Notes: a model not told the origin generated them from the sequence alone. A stretch of DNA of 64,000 nt from Seonamhaeicola sp. (GCF_028281565.1 NZ_JANQJQ010000013.1:1-64000), one strand, 5' to 3'; shown: positions 1-8,660, numbered from the stretch's first letter. Numbers and translations: made by a program.

Positions 1-20
1 AAAAATAGATAAAAATTAGA

Positions 21-50
21 TTGTCATAATCTAAAGAATTTGTATATTTG
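21..50 (+). promoter_or_regulatory. Bacteroidota-type promoter of the rpmB operon
   Basis: A TTG at 21-23 is followed after exactly 19 bp by TATATTTG at 43-50. This matches the Bacteroidota housekeeping promoter layout (-33 TTG, -7 TAnnTTTG). It would start transcription near position 55, about 35 bases before the rpmB ATG at 91. That supports the internal ATG over the upstream in-frame start at position 40, which lies inside the promoter. Confidence 0.75.
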
Positions 51-90
51 CACCTCGATTTTAAGCAACAAAAATTTAAAGTTATATATA

Positions 91-327
91 ATGTCAAGAG
101 TTTGTGAACTTACAGGGAAGAAGGCCATGGTTGGAAACAACGTGTCGCACGCATTAAATAGAACTAAGCGCAGATTTAACGCAAACTTAGTTAAGAAACG
201 TTTTTATATTCCGGAAGAAGATAAATGGGTAACTTTAAAAGTTTCTACATCGGCTTTAAAAACTATTAACAAAATAGGTATATCTGCAGCAATCAAAGAA
301 GCTAAAGCTAAAGGATTTTTAAAATAA
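91..327 (+). CDS. rpmB: 50S ribosomal protein L28 (bL28)
   Basis: This is a structural protein of the large ribosomal subunit. The 78-residue product starts MSRVCELTGKKAM and continues with the N-terminal L28 pattern (GNNVSHALNRTKRRF), which I recognise directly. The length is usual for flavobacterial L28. The reading frame is open upstream to position 40, but that extension falls in the promoter, so the ATG at 91 is chosen. rpmG follows after 25 bp and a DUF4295 gene after that, a gene string typical of Bacteroidota. Expression is probably high and constitutive from the promoter at 21-50. Confidence 0.95.
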   Translation: MSRVCELTGKKAMVGNNVSHALNRTKRRFNANLVKKRFYIPEEDKWVTLKVSTSALKTINKIGISAAIKEAKAKGFLK

Positions 328-352
328 TAGCTGCATTTAAAAGTATTAAGAA

Positions 353-535
353 ATGGCAAAGAAAGGCAACAGAATTCAGGTGATTTTAGAATGTACAGAG
401 CACAAAGCTTCTGGTCAACCGGGAACTTCAAGATACATTACTACAAAAAATAAAAAGAATACGCCGGATAGAATGGAACTTAAAAAATTCAATCCTATCC
501 TTAAACGTATGACAGTTCATAAAGAGATAAAATAA
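353..535 (+). CDS. rpmG: 50S ribosomal protein L33 (bL33)
   Basis: The 60-residue basic protein begins [18 protein letters not shown] and ends with HKEIK, the classic short L33 pattern. Only one cysteine (in ECTE) is present, so this is the zinc-free type without the paired CxxC motifs of C+ L33 forms. It lies between rpmB and the DUF4295 gene, 7 bp upstream of the latter, and all three are probably on one transcript ending at the terminator at 721-753. Confidence 0.95.
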   Translation: MAKKGNRIQVILECTEHKASGQPGTSRYITTKNKKNTPDRMELKKFNPILKRMTVHKEIK

Positions 536-542
536 TTAAGTC

Positions 543-695
543 ATGGCAAAGAAAGCAGTAGCATCGTTACAAACAGGATCAAAAAGGCTAACAAAAGCCA
601 TCAAAATGGTTAAATCGCCTAAAACAGGAGCTTATATGTTTGTTGAGTCTATCATGGCTCCGGACCAGGTTAATGACTTTTTAAACAAAAAGTAA
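543..695 (+). CDS. DUF4295 family ribosome-associated small protein (probable bL38)
   Basis: A 50-residue, lysine-rich protein beginning MAKKAVASLQTGSKRLTK and ending NDFLNKK. The family is confined to Bacteroidota and nearly always follows rpmB-rpmG. From memory, structural work on a Flavobacterium ribosome assigned this family to the large subunit as a Bacteroidota-specific protein called bL38; I could not check this. What the sequence shows is the composition, the 7-bp spacing from rpmG and the shared terminator. It falls below usual ORF length cut-offs, but the start, stop and context are unambiguous. Confidence 0.85.
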   Translation: MAKKAVASLQTGSKRLTKAIKMVKSPKTGAYMFVESIMAPDQVNDFLNKK

Positions 696-720
696 ACACA
701 AGCTTTTCTTAAAATATTAC

Positions 721-753
721 AAACTGCTTTCTAATTTAGAAAGCAGTTTTTTT
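721..753 (+). terminator. Rho-independent terminator of rpmB-rpmG-DUF4295
   Basis: A near-perfect inverted repeat (ACTGCTTTCTA pairing with TAGAAAGCAGT, 3-base loop) is followed by a run of T. It lies 26 bp after the DUF4295 stop, with no gene until ftsY. It is flanked by A on the left and T on the right. Confidence 0.85.
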
Positions 754-758
754 ATGGT

Positions 759-766
759 TATATTTG
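759..766 (+). promoter_or_regulatory. ftsY: Probable ftsY promoter (-7 box)
   Basis: TATATTTG matches TAnnTTTG directly after the ribosomal operon terminator. It would leave a leader of about 90 bases before the ftsY ATG at 857. No clear -33 TTG is present at the right spacing, since the terminator stem occupies that position. Confidence 0.5.
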
Positions 767-856
767 AGCGTTTTTCTGCCAAAATTGCAGTAACTATTTG
801 TGGTAAAGAAATTGCTATCAGATAAACATATCAACGAATAAACGTATAAAGAGTAA

Positions 857-1810
857 ATGAGTCTTTTTAAAAAAATATTTTCTTCAGAAAAAAAAGAAAC
901 ACTGGATAAAGGATTAGAAAAATCCAAAACAAGCTTTTTTGGTAAACTGAGTAAAGCCGTAGCCGGAAAATCTAAAGTAGATGATGAGGTTTTAGACAAC
1001 CTGGAAGAAGTGTTAGTGACCAGTGATGTAGGTGTAAATACTACCTTAAAAGTTATAGAACGTATTGAAGAGCGTGTTTCGAGGGATAAATATCTTGGCA
1101 CAGACGAATTAAATCAAATTCTTCGTGAGGAAATAGCCGGTTTATTGAGTGAAACCAATGTGGGCGAAGAAACGGAGTTCACCGTTCCAAAAGATAAAAA
1201 ACCATACGTCATTATGGTAGTTGGGGTTAATGGTGTTGGTAAGACCACTACCATTGGTAAACTGGCGCATCAGTTTAAAAAACAGGGTTTAAAAGTGGTT
1301 TTGGGAGCGGCAGATACCTTTAGGGCTGCCGCAATAGATCAGTTACAGGTTTGGGCCGATAGGGTAGATGTACCTATTGTAAAACAAAGTATGGGGAGTG
1401 ACCCGGCTTCCGTAGCATTTGATACCTTGCAGAGTGCTGTTACACAGGATGCCGATGTGGTGATTATTGATACGGCGGGAAGATTGCACAATAAGGTGAA
1501 TCTTATGAATGAGCTTACCAAAGTAAAACGCGTGATGCAAAAGGTGGTTGAAGATACGCCAAACGATGTCCTCTTGATTTTAGATGGCTCTACCGGACAA
1601 AATGCCTTTGAACAAGCCAAACAATTTACGGCGGCTACCGAAGTAACATCATTGGCCGTTACCAAATTGGACGGAACCGCCAAGGGAGGTGTGGTTATCG
1701 GTATTTCTGACCAGTTTCAAATTCCGGTTAAGTATATTGGTGTAGGTGAAGGTATTGAAGACCTACAGGTGTTCAATAAATACGAGTTTGTAGACTCTTT
1801 CTTTAAGTAA
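857..1810 (+). CDS. ftsY: Signal recognition particle receptor FtsY
   Basis: FtsY is the SRP receptor GTPase that docks ribosome-SRP complexes at the inner membrane for co-translational insertion. The 317-residue protein has a short lysine-rich amphipathic N-terminus (1-40), a helical N domain (about 40-110) and a full G domain: P-loop GVNGVGKT (123-130), DTFRAAA (153-159), DTAGR (205-209) and TKLDGTAKGG (269-278). These are the SRP-GTPase signatures. It lacks the long acidic A domain of the E. coli protein, as is common outside gammaproteobacteria. The ATG at 857 gives the expected N-terminus. Confidence 0.96.
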   Translation: MSLFKKIFSSEKKETLDKGLEKSKTSFFGKLSKAVAGKSKVDDEVLDNLEEVLVTSDVGVNTTLKVIERIEERVSRDKYLGTDELNQILREEIAGLLSETNVGEETEFTVPKDKKPYVIMVVGVNGVGKTTTIGKLAHQFKKQGLKVVLGAADTFRAAAIDQLQVWADRVDVPIVKQSMGSDPASVAFDTLQSAVTQDADVVIIDTAGRLHNKVNLMNELTKVKRVMQKVVEDTPNDVLLILDGSTGQNAFEQAKQFTAATEVTSLAVTKLDGTAKGGVVIGISDQFQIPVKYIGVGEGIEDLQVFNKYEFVDSFFK

Positions 1811-1823
1811 TTACTTTTAAAAA

Positions 1824-1853
1824 TTTTGTAGCATTTTATCTATATTTACTTTG
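1824..1853 (+). promoter_or_regulatory. Weak promoter before the exported protein gene
   Basis: A TTTTG at 1824-1828 lies 17 bp before TTACTTTG at 1846-1853, a one-mismatch version of TAnnTTTG. The predicted transcription start is close to the GTG at 1859, which makes the ATG at 1874 the more likely start codon. Confidence 0.4.
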
Positions 1854-1873
1854 TTAAAGTGATTACCTTATCT

Positions 1874-3346
1874 ATGAAAAACTCCATGCTGTTTGGCCTG
1901 CTCTTTTGTGTGGCCATTATAAATGCCCAAACCTCAAGTTTATTAAATTTAGCTTCCGGAGACATGCAAATGTTTACTCCAATTTATGAAGAAGATAACA
2001 ATATTTATGGCTATTTCTCTCTTTTTAAACTTGATCAGCTAAGTAAAAATGAAGAGAAGTATGAATATGTCATACTGGATAAAAACCTGAATAAGGTAGC
2101 CAATGGTGAATTTGTTGATACTGAGTATGCCGGAGTTTATTCAAGGTACTATATGCCGGATAAAATTGGAGATAACCTTATTTTAACCAAGAGTTACGCG
2201 AATATGAACGGTTCTGTAGCTTTTACTTCAACCAGGATGTTATTGCTTAATGATAATACCATTCAAAAACCTTTTTATTTTGAAGATCAAAATTTGAAGA
2301 AAGGATTCAGGCCTGTTGAAAAGCTGAAAAAAGTGCAGAGGAACGTAAAATTTGTAAATGTTCCTATTGGTGTGAATAATGGCTATGTGGTTATTGAGTT
2401 AAGGAAGAAAATGACGAAAGAATATCCAAACAACATCTATTATTATAATCTGGACCACGAAAAAATCTGGGATTATAGTTTTGGAGATATTCAACGAAAG
2501 TCGGCCTATGGTTTAGAATCTTTTGACGAAGAGGTACTTTATTTTTCCTATACAACAAATGATCATAGAAATACCAATGTAAAGCTTTTGAGGTTTGATG
2601 CCAGTTCGGGGGAAGTAACTTTTGATTATTTATTGGAAGATATCCATTCAAAGTATAATTATGATTATACACTTAAAAGAATAAATGATAAGACGGTTTT
2701 AACGGGAAAAATAAGCCCTTACAGTGTAACAGGGTATGACTATAATAAAGCTGTCGGGTTGTTTAAAATTGTGTTGGATGCCCAGGGAAATGAAGTGTTT
2801 AAAAAGCACTTTTTATGGGAAGAGGCCGGTGAGTATATTGAAATGAGCAGAACAGGCCGACTGGAAGCCGGTTATAAACTCAGAGTTAAATCGTACTTTA
2901 TTTTCAAAGACGAAAGTATAGTGGTGTTGGCTGAAAAGTTTAAGATTGGGCAAAACCTGTTGTTAGGAGCCATTGCAAAAACTACCGATTTCGTTTTAAT
3001 GGAGTTTGATGAAAAATTTAATCTGAAGAATGCTCAGACCATAAATAAGGATTTAAGTAAATTTTCGTCTTCGGATTTCTTGTTTGCCCAATATTTAAAT
3101 GATGAAAAAGACGCTGTTTTCTTTTATCAGGACTATCAGAAAGATTCAGAAACCAAAGACAAAAACTGGATTTTAGGAATTGTTTCCATTGTTGGAGGAC
3201 AAATTAATCATGAAAAAATACCTATGTCTTCAGATGAGTTTTTTATTCATCCGTATATAGCGAAAGAAGGCTATATCCTTTTAAGGGAATTTAATAAAAA
3301 TTCAGATTTTGACGAGATAAGACTAGAACAACTGAATTTAAATTAG
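1874..3346 (+). CDS. Exported protein of unknown function
   Basis: The 490-residue product begins with a Sec signal peptide (MKNSMLFGLLFCVAIINAQT; cleavage expected after NAQ). The mature part is rich in Tyr, Phe, Asp and Lys, with many short strand-turn patterns such as YYYNLDHEKIWDYSFG that suggest a beta-propeller or beta-sandwich fold. I recognise no family. The frame opens at a GTG at 1859, but the ATG at 1874 begins the signal peptide properly. It is independent of ftsY, and its last 4 bp overlap the 3' end of the convergent M48 gene. Probably periplasmic or surface located. Confidence 0.75.
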   Translation: MKNSMLFGLLFCVAIINAQTSSLLNLASGDMQMFTPIYEEDNNIYGYFSLFKLDQLSKNEEKYEYVILDKNLNKVANGEFVDTEYAGVYSRYYMPDKIGDNLILTKSYANMNGSVAFTSTRMLLLNDNTIQKPFYFEDQNLKKGFRPVEKLKKVQRNVKFVNVPIGVNNGYVVIELRKKMTKEYPNNIYYYNLDHEKIWDYSFGDIQRKSAYGLESFDEEVLYFSYTTNDHRNTNVKLLRFDASSGEVTFDYLLEDIHSKYNYDYTLKRINDKTVLTGKISPYSVTGYDYNKAVGLFKIVLDAQGNEVFKKHFLWEEAGEYIEMSRTGRLEAGYKLRVKSYFIFKDESIVVLAEKFKIGQNLLLGAIAKTTDFVLMEFDEKFNLKNAQTINKDLSKFSSSDFLFAQYLNDEKDAVFFYQDYQKDSETKDKNWILGIVSIVGGQINHEKIPMSSDEFFIHPYIAKEGYILLREFNKNSDFDEIRLEQLNLN

Positions 3347-4647
3347 GGTAAATAATAATCAGCTATTTTTTCTATTTCGTCTAATTTTAAATTCCACATA
3401 AAGCTAAGGAAGTTTTGATAGCTTTCACTTTGTTCATTTGGAGCCAGTCTGTCAATATATCTGTTCAATCTATAATTTTTCTTAGCGTCGTAAATAGCCT
3501 TAAAATTAACTCCCAGCCAATTTCTATAATAGGAGTTATCAATATTATCCTCCAGTCTTTTTAGGATCAAATAGGTGCTTAAGCCATATTCATTAAGGAG
3601 ATACAGGTTCTCAACAGAGGCTTGTCTGGCAATGCCTTGGAGTTTGTAAAATGTGCTGTCTGTAGGTTTACCAGGAGATGCTTCCTTTAATTCTGAAAAA
3701 GAAGCCTGAAGCTTTGCAATGCGTTGTTCAATTTCCGGATGATCTTTTAAAGAGTCTCTATCTATTTTAGATTTATAATGATTGTAGTTATAATCATTAA
3801 AATCTTCCTGCTTTAACCATTTATTATTAAAAGCCAGTGTTGGGAGGTCAAACAACTTTCTGTAAATTAATGAGTCAACCGTTATTGAGGGAACGGAGTC
3901 GTATTTTTGTAATAATCGCAACGAATTAACGAATTCTGACTTTGGAGCGTTAGTATTTTTATATAAAATATACCCTAAGGAATCTGCTTCGATCTCTTGT
4001 TGCCTTCTTTCTTCTCCTTCGGCATATAATAAGTCTTTTAGTAAATTAAAGGAGCGTGTACCTCTTTTGTATTTTTTTGCCGTTATGGACCTGGATTCAT
4101 AAGAGTTCCTGGATAATACCGTTGTATTGATCTCAGCCCGCTTTTCAATACTTTCTTTTGTATGCTCTAAAACTTGATGAGCCACTTCATGAGAGATTAC
4201 CGATAGCAATTGATGCTCATTTTCCAAAAATGAGAACAATCCAATATTAAGGATCAGGGTGCCATCACCTATACTAAACGCATTTGGCATTGGGTTCTTA
4301 GCAAGGTACAAATTAACCGCTTCGTCATTTAACAGTACGTTGTTACTTTTTAAAACTAAAGCTAAACTATCAACATAGCTTTGAAAATCTTTCTCAAATA
4401 ATAACTTTTTATTTTTAATAATCTCTAAAAAACTCGCTTGGGATTCCTTGTAAAAGCCTTGAACTTGTTTGCGCATGGCACCTTTGTATGAGACCTTTAA
4501 ACCCTTATTGAAATGTTCATATTTAGTTTCAAATTGAGTCACTAAGCGTTTTCTTTTTTCATAATCTGTAGTGTCAATTAATTGTAGGTTTTGTGAAAAA
4601 GAAAGGGAAGTGATAAAAAGACCAATTAAAAAAAATGTGTATTTCAT
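3343..4647 (-). CDS. M48 family metalloprotease, exported
   Basis: A zinc metallopeptidase of the M48 (HtpX/Oma1/BepA-like) family. The 434-residue protein has a signal peptide ending SLSFSQ (about residue 19), the catalytic HEVAH motif at 153-157 (zinc ligands His153 and His157, base Glu154) and a downstream EIEADSLGY segment supplying the third ligand at Glu220. There is no clear multi-pass membrane region, so it is more like periplasmic BepA-type proteins than HtpX. The C-terminal half (240-434) is helical and unrecognised; BepA proteins carry TPR repeats there. It probably acts in envelope protein quality control. It converges on the exported protein gene with a 4-bp overlap. Confidence 0.85.
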   Translation of the reverse strand: MKYTFFLIGLFITSLSFSQNLQLIDTTDYEKRKRLVTQFETKYEHFNKGLKVSYKGAMRKQVQGFYKESQASFLEIIKNKKLLFEKDFQSYVDSLALVLKSNNVLLNDEAVNLYLAKNPMPNAFSIGDGTLILNIGLFSFLENEHQLLSVISHEVAHQVLEHTKESIEKRAEINTTVLSRNSYESRSITAKKYKRGTRSFNLLKDLLYAEGEERRQQEIEADSLGYILYKNTNAPKSEFVNSLRLLQKYDSVPSITVDSLIYRKLFDLPTLAFNNKWLKQEDFNDYNYNHYKSKIDRDSLKDHPEIEQRIAKLQASFSELKEASPGKPTDSTFYKLQGIARQASVENLYLLNEYGLSTYLILKRLEDNIDNSYYRNWLGVNFKAIYDAKKNYRLNRYIDRLAPNEQSESYQNFLSFMWNLKLDEIEKIADYYLP

Positions 4648-4664
4648 GTATGAGATTTGTTATT

Positions 4665-4672
4665 CAAAAATA
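4665..4672 (-). promoter_or_regulatory. -7 box upstream of the M48 protease gene
   Basis: On the minus strand this reads TATTTTTG, an exact TAnnTTTG match, 18 bp upstream of the ATG at 4647. No convincing -33 TTG lies at the right spacing. Confidence 0.45.
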
Positions 4673-4766
4673 GTAAATAATTGCGTGCTCTCCGCGTAAT
4701 AGTATTTGAATAGAGCAATAGTAATAAAGGTAGTTTATAGCCGAAACCTGATTAGCTGAAAATTAT

Positions 4767-4774
4767 TAAATTTG
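4767..4774 (+). promoter_or_regulatory. -7 box upstream of the SRPBCC gene
   Basis: TAAATTTG matches TAnnTTTG and lies 20 bp before the ATG at 4795. The -33 region is weak. Confidence 0.45.
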
Positions 4775-4794
4775 TTTAAAGCCATGGATGTATT

Positions 4795-5223
4795 ATGAGT
4801 TTCACCATATATCACAATCTTGTCATAAATGTACCGTCTGAACAGGTGTTTGATGCGGTGTCTAAACCGGAACACTTAAATAACTGGTGGACACTCAAAA
4901 GTTCCGGTAAGGCCGAATTAGGTCAGGAATACAATCTAAACTTTACCGATACATATGACTGGTATTGTGAAGTTTCAGAATTGAAACACAATGCGTCCAT
5001 TCATTTCAAAATGACCAGATCTGATACAGATTGGGATCCCACAACCTTTGGTTTCGATTTGGAAGAAACAGAACATGGGACATCCGTTAAATTTAGTCAT
5101 GCAAACTGGCAAGAGACCAATGATCACTTCAAAATAGCATCTTTCTGCTGGGCCATGCTTTTAAACGGTTTAAAGAATTACCTGGAAAAAGGGATTATTA
5201 TTCCTTTTGAGGACAGAAACTAA
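4795..5223 (+). CDS. SRPBCC (AHSA1/START-like) domain protein
   Basis: A 142-residue single-domain protein of the SRPBCC fold, a helix-grip hydrophobic pocket. The pattern I recognise is the N-terminal VNVPSEQVFDAVSKPEHLNNWW, shortened here to VFDAVSKPEHLNNWW, followed by alternating strands and the C-terminal helix SFCWAMLLNGLKNYLEKG. This matches the AHSA1 branch. The ligand cannot be told from sequence; these proteins are cytosolic and often of unknown role. It stands alone on the plus strand and ends 4 bp inside the convergent serine hydrolase gene. Confidence 0.8.
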   Translation: MSFTIYHNLVINVPSEQVFDAVSKPEHLNNWWTLKSSGKAELGQEYNLNFTDTYDWYCEVSELKHNASIHFKMTRSDTDWDPTTFGFDLEETEHGTSVKFSHANWQETNDHFKIASFCWAMLLNGLKNYLEKGIIIPFEDRN

Positions 5224-6287
5224 CGGATTAACTTATTAAGCTTTCCCCACAATTCATTATCAAAATTACTGGGCCCAAATCTTGTTTTTTTGGCTTTATC
5301 ACCCATCCTCACTATCACAAGGTTTTTACTCGGTATTACATATAATTTTTGGTCATTCTTACCCAAACCGGCAATAAGATCGTCAGGCGCGTTCGGTATG
5401 AGTTTGCCATTGAATGCTTTGGTTAATACAGGTAATCTATAACTATCCTTACCGTTAAGCCACCATAGATAGCCGTAGCTTTTGTTAAGGTTTTGAGACG
5501 TATTTGTCATGTCACGGAAATAATCAGCATCTTTTAAAATGGGTGTGCCATCCCAAACGCCTTTATTGAGGTTTAATAGCCCGAATCTGGCCATACTTCT
5601 GGCATTACTGTAGTAAGGTTTAGCGTATCCCAATCGTTTCCATTCGCCTTGCATACCTATTTTGTCACGTAATTTTTCATTAAAATAACTTTCAAAACTT
5701 TTACCTGCGGCCCCTGCAACGATGGCGTGTGTTTTGGTATACCCGGCATTATGGTAATACCAAAAGCTACCGGGATCGTTTTTGTATTTTAAACAACGGG
5801 GTGCCGTACAATTTTTATTAAAAACAGTATAATCCAGGCCTGTGGTCATGGTTAGGTGATGCCAGACGGTTATGCTGTTTTCCTGCTCGCCGGTTAAACT
5901 GGACCAGCTTGTTCCCAGGTAATCGCTTGACGGATTATGAATATTTAAATGGCCTTCATTCTGTGCAATACCGACAGTAAAAGCTGCCAGGGTTTTGGCG
6001 GCAGAATACCAGGGTGAATTGGTTGTGGCGTCAGCACCATTACCATACCATTCAACAACAATCTTCCCGTCTTTTAATATCATAAAGGCTTTAGTGCCTT
6101 TCTCTTCAATATACTCTAATAAGGGTTGAAGTTGTGGCACATGCCATCCCGTTTCAGTTATATCTGCTGTTTCCCAAATATCAGAATCTATAGGAGGAAA
6201 ATATAAATCACCTTGATTATCACTTTGCGAAAAAGCATTAGCTAACCCCATAAGGATTAAAGTGAAAGATAGAAACGTTCTTTGCAT
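5220..6287 (-). CDS. Serine hydrolase, beta-lactamase class C / penicillin-binding-like
   Basis: The 355-residue exported protein has a signal peptide (cleavage near residue 20, NAFSQ) and the catalytic SxxK motif SAAK at Ser95-Lys98. The second motif is Tyr178-His179-Asn180 (YHN), fitting the YxN of class C enzymes. A typical third motif (KTG or HxG) is not obvious. It is likely a periplasmic esterase or peptidase of the beta-lactamase superfamily rather than a true antibiotic-hydrolysing enzyme, since such paralogues are common in Flavobacteriaceae. The Cys160/Cys165 pair (NCTAPRC) may form a disulfide. Confidence 0.85.
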   Translation of the reverse strand: MQRTFLSFTLILMGLANAFSQSDNQGDLYFPPIDSDIWETADITETGWHVPQLQPLLEYIEEKGTKAFMILKDGKIVVEWYGNGADATTNSPWYSAAKTLAAFTVGIAQNEGHLNIHNPSSDYLGTSWSSLTGEQENSITVWHHLTMTTGLDYTVFNKNCTAPRCLKYKNDPGSFWYYHNAGYTKTHAIVAGAAGKSFESYFNEKLRDKIGMQGEWKRLGYAKPYYSNARSMARFGLLNLNKGVWDGTPILKDADYFRDMTNTSQNLNKSYGYLWWLNGKDSYRLPVLTKAFNGKLIPNAPDDLIAGLGKNDQKLYVIPSKNLVIVRMGDKAKKTRFGPSNFDNELWGKLNKLIR

Positions 6288-6369
6288 AATATAACTTTTA
6301 ACTTAAGACACACGAATATATTAAAGGTTTAACTTCAAAATATGCTATAGTATATCATAAACCATTCCG

Positions 6370-6377
6370 TATCTTTG
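6370..6377 (+). promoter_or_regulatory. rimO: rimO promoter (-7 box)
   Basis: TATCTTTG matches TAnnTTTG exactly and lies 20 bp upstream of the rimO ATG at 6398. The -33 element is weak. Confidence 0.6.
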
Positions 6378-6397
6378 CGCTCACATTTAATCACGGT

Positions 6398-7702
6398 ATG
6401 AGAACTAAAACTCTAAAGAAAAATAAGATCAATGTTGTAACGCTTGGCTGTAGTAAAAATGTTTACGACAGCGAAGTTTTGATGGGCCAGCTAAAAGCCA
6501 GTGGTAAAGAAGTTGTTCATGAAGAAGAAGGTAACATAGTAGTGATCAATACCTGCGGATTCATTAATAATGCTAAAGAGGAGAGTATTAATACTATTTT
6601 AGAGTTTGTCCAGAAAAAAGAAGAGGGCGATGTTGACAAAGTGTTTGTAACAGGCTGTTTAAGTGAGCGTTATAAACCGGATTTGCAGAAGGAAATCCCT
6701 GATGTAGATCAATATTTCGGAACTACTGAACTTCCGGGACTATTAAAGGTTTTAGGGGCCGACTATAAACATGAACTTATAGGAGAGCGTTTAACAACCA
6801 CGCCAAAAAATTATGCTTATTTAAAGATTGCCGAGGGTTGCGACCGGCCGTGCAGCTTTTGTGCCATCCCCATCATGCGTGGAAAACACAGAAGCACGCC
6901 TATTGAGGATATTGTTACTGAAGCTGAAAAATTAGCGGCTAAAGGTGTTAAAGAACTCATACTTATTGCACAGGATTTAACCTATTACGGATTAGATCTA
7001 TATAAAAAGCGAAACTTAGCAGAACTCCTTGAAGCATTGGTTAAAGTTGAAGGTGTAGAATGGATTCGTTTACATTATGCCTTTCCAACCGGATTTCCAA
7101 TGGATGTTTTGGAAGTTATGAAACGCGAACCAAAGGTTTGTAATTATATAGATATACCTTTACAGCATATCTCGGATACTATTTTAAAGAGCATGCGCAG
7201 GGGAACTACCAAAGAGAAAACTACGAAATTGATTCAGGAATTTAGGGAAAGGGTGCCTGAAATGACCATAAGAACCACCTTAATGGTTGGGTATCCAGGT
7301 GAAACAGAAGAAGATTTTCAACTGCTTAAAGCATGGGTCAAAGCCATGCGCTTTGAGCGTTTAGGCTGTTTTACTTATTCGCATGAAGAGAATACCCATG
7401 CCTATACCTTGGAAGATGATGTGTCTGAAGACGTTAAAATAGCACGTGCTAATGACATTATGGAGATTCAATCGCAGATTTCATGGGAATTGAACCAGGA
7501 AAAAATAGGGCAGACCTTTAAAGTGGTTATCGATAGGAAAGAAGGTAATTATTTTATAGGAAGAACCGAATATGATTCCCCTGATGTGGATAATGAAGTT
7601 TTAATTGATGCCACTACCACTTATTTAAAAACTGGTGAATTTACTACGGTTAAAATCACAGAAGCGGAAGATTTCGACCTTTACGGCGAAGTTGTAAATT
7701 AG
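6398..7702 (+). CDS. rimO: Ribosomal protein S12 methylthiotransferase RimO
   Basis: A radical-SAM methylthiotransferase that adds a methylthio group to an aspartate of ribosomal protein S12. The 434-residue protein has the three domains of the family: the N-terminal UPF0004 domain with cluster cysteines Cys18, Cys53 and Cys87; the radical-SAM domain with CxxxCxxC at Cys148, Cys152 and Cys155 (GCDRPCSFCAIP); and a C-terminal TRAM domain (about 365-434). The VTLGCSKNVYDSE start and the IRLHYAFPTGFP segment favour RimO over the related tRNA enzymes MiaB and MtaB. It is monocistronic, with its own promoter. Confidence 0.95.
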   Translation: MRTKTLKKNKINVVTLGCSKNVYDSEVLMGQLKASGKEVVHEEEGNIVVINTCGFINNAKEESINTILEFVQKKEEGDVDKVFVTGCLSERYKPDLQKEIPDVDQYFGTTELPGLLKVLGADYKHELIGERLTTTPKNYAYLKIAEGCDRPCSFCAIPIMRGKHRSTPIEDIVTEAEKLAAKGVKELILIAQDLTYYGLDLYKKRNLAELLEALVKVEGVEWIRLHYAFPTGFPMDVLEVMKREPKVCNYIDIPLQHISDTILKSMRRGTTKEKTTKLIQEFRERVPEMTIRTTLMVGYPGETEEDFQLLKAWVKAMRFERLGCFTYSHEENTHAYTLEDDVSEDVKIARANDIMEIQSQISWELNQEKIGQTFKVVIDRKEGNYFIGRTEYDSPDVDNEVLIDATTTYLKTGEFTTVKITEAEDFDLYGEVVN

Positions 7703-7723
7703 TAGTTCTAAAAGTAGTTTCTA

Positions 7724-7930
7724 TTGTCACCCTGAGCGCAGTTGAAGTATCGAAGTGTATACAAAGATTGAGCTATAATTTCACAAAAGGTTTATTTTAT
7801 AGGCTTAGCCTATGGATTTCTGCTTTCGCTGGAGTGACAAGGATTTTTTCTAAATAATCCAACTTCTGTCATTCCTGCGAAAGCAGGAATCCACAAACAA
7901 AGTTGTGCTTTTCAAAGTGAAGTTGAAAAG
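7724..7930. repeat. REP-like palindrome cluster
   Basis: This gene-free stretch holds several nested palindromes. TAGGCTTAGCCTA (7800-7812) is perfect. The segment 7812-7841 (TGGATTTCTGCTTTCGCTGG) is complementary to 7867-7894 (TTCCTGCGAAAGCAGGAATC). An 8-bp perfect stem, CTTTTCAA with TTGAAAAG, spans 7908-7930. The left edge carries CACCCTGAGCGCAGTTGAAG, related to the element at 20287-20348. Similar sequences are scattered between genes in flavobacterial genomes. It may end rimO transcripts, but it lacks a clean T-run. Confidence 0.7.
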
Positions 7931-7954
7931 TCAACTGTTTACTTAGCAATTTCT

Positions 7955-7962
7955 TATTTTTG
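7955..7962 (+). promoter_or_regulatory. -7 box directly before the M23 gene (possibly leaderless)
   Basis: TATTTTTG matches TAnnTTTG and ends only 5 bp before the ATG at 7968. With the usual spacing, transcription would start at or within a base or two of the start codon, giving a leaderless or nearly leaderless mRNA. Confidence 0.5.
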
Positions 7963-7967
7963 AGCAA

Positions 7968-8660
7968 ATGCATTTAAAAGACTTTTCAATTTTTTTAAAA
8001 ACCATTAGTTCAGAACCACTTTATGTGTTAGATGCCTCCATTTCTAATTCTAAATATATCCTTATAGATTTATCCGAAACTAATGAAGCATTAAATCATG
8101 TTGATGTGTCTTCCACTTCAAAGTTGGGAACATTTGTAAATAACCTCATTAAAAAACATAATGCTACGGTAGCCTATGGTGGGTATTTGGAAGTGAGAAA
8201 CATTTATAAAAGAAGCCGGCATTTTAATAAACAGGCTCAGGAAGAACGCAATATTCATTTAGGGATTGATTTGTGGTGTGGCGCTGAAACACCTATTTAT
8301 ACACCTTTGGATGCCATGGTACATAGCTTTAATAACAACACCAATTTTGGGGATTACGGGCCAACTATTATACTGCAACATACAGTAAATGGGGAGGTTT
8401 TTTATACACTTTATGGACATTTAAGCTTAGAGTCTTTTCACAATTTAAAAGTCGGACAAACCTTTAAAAAAGGCCAGCAAATAGCAACTTTGGGAGATGA
8501 AACCGTAAACGGAAATTATCCACCGCATTTGCATTTTCAAATTATTAAAGATTTGCAAGGTACAGAAGGTGATTATTCGGGGGTTTGTTCTAAAAAAGAC
8601 CTGGATTTTTATTCAAAGAATTGCCCGGATCCTAACTTACTTTTAAAATTGAATATTTAA
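7968..8660 (+). CDS. M23 (LytM/lysostaphin-type) peptidase family protein
   Basis: A 230-residue protein with a zinc metallo-endopeptidase domain that in this family cuts peptidoglycan cross-bridges. The metal and catalytic residues fit M23: HLGID (His97, Asp101), YGHLS (His151) and HLHF (His187, His189). The N-terminal 70 residues are unrecognised, and no signal peptide or membrane segment is visible, so an N-terminal sorting element is missing or the protein is cytosolic. CxxxxPIYTPLDAMVHSF follows the usual pattern after the first ligand. It stands alone behind its own promoter and the palindrome cluster at 7724-7930. Confidence 0.85.
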   Translation: MHLKDFSIFLKTISSEPLYVLDASISNSKYILIDLSETNEALNHVDVSSTSKLGTFVNNLIKKHNATVAYGGYLEVRNIYKRSRHFNKQAQEERNIHLGIDLWCGAETPIYTPLDAMVHSFNNNTNFGDYGPTIILQHTVNGEVFYTLYGHLSLESFHNLKVGQTFKKGQQIATLGDETVNGNYPPHLHFQIIKDLQGTEGDYSGVCSKKDLDFYSKNCPDPNLLLKLNI

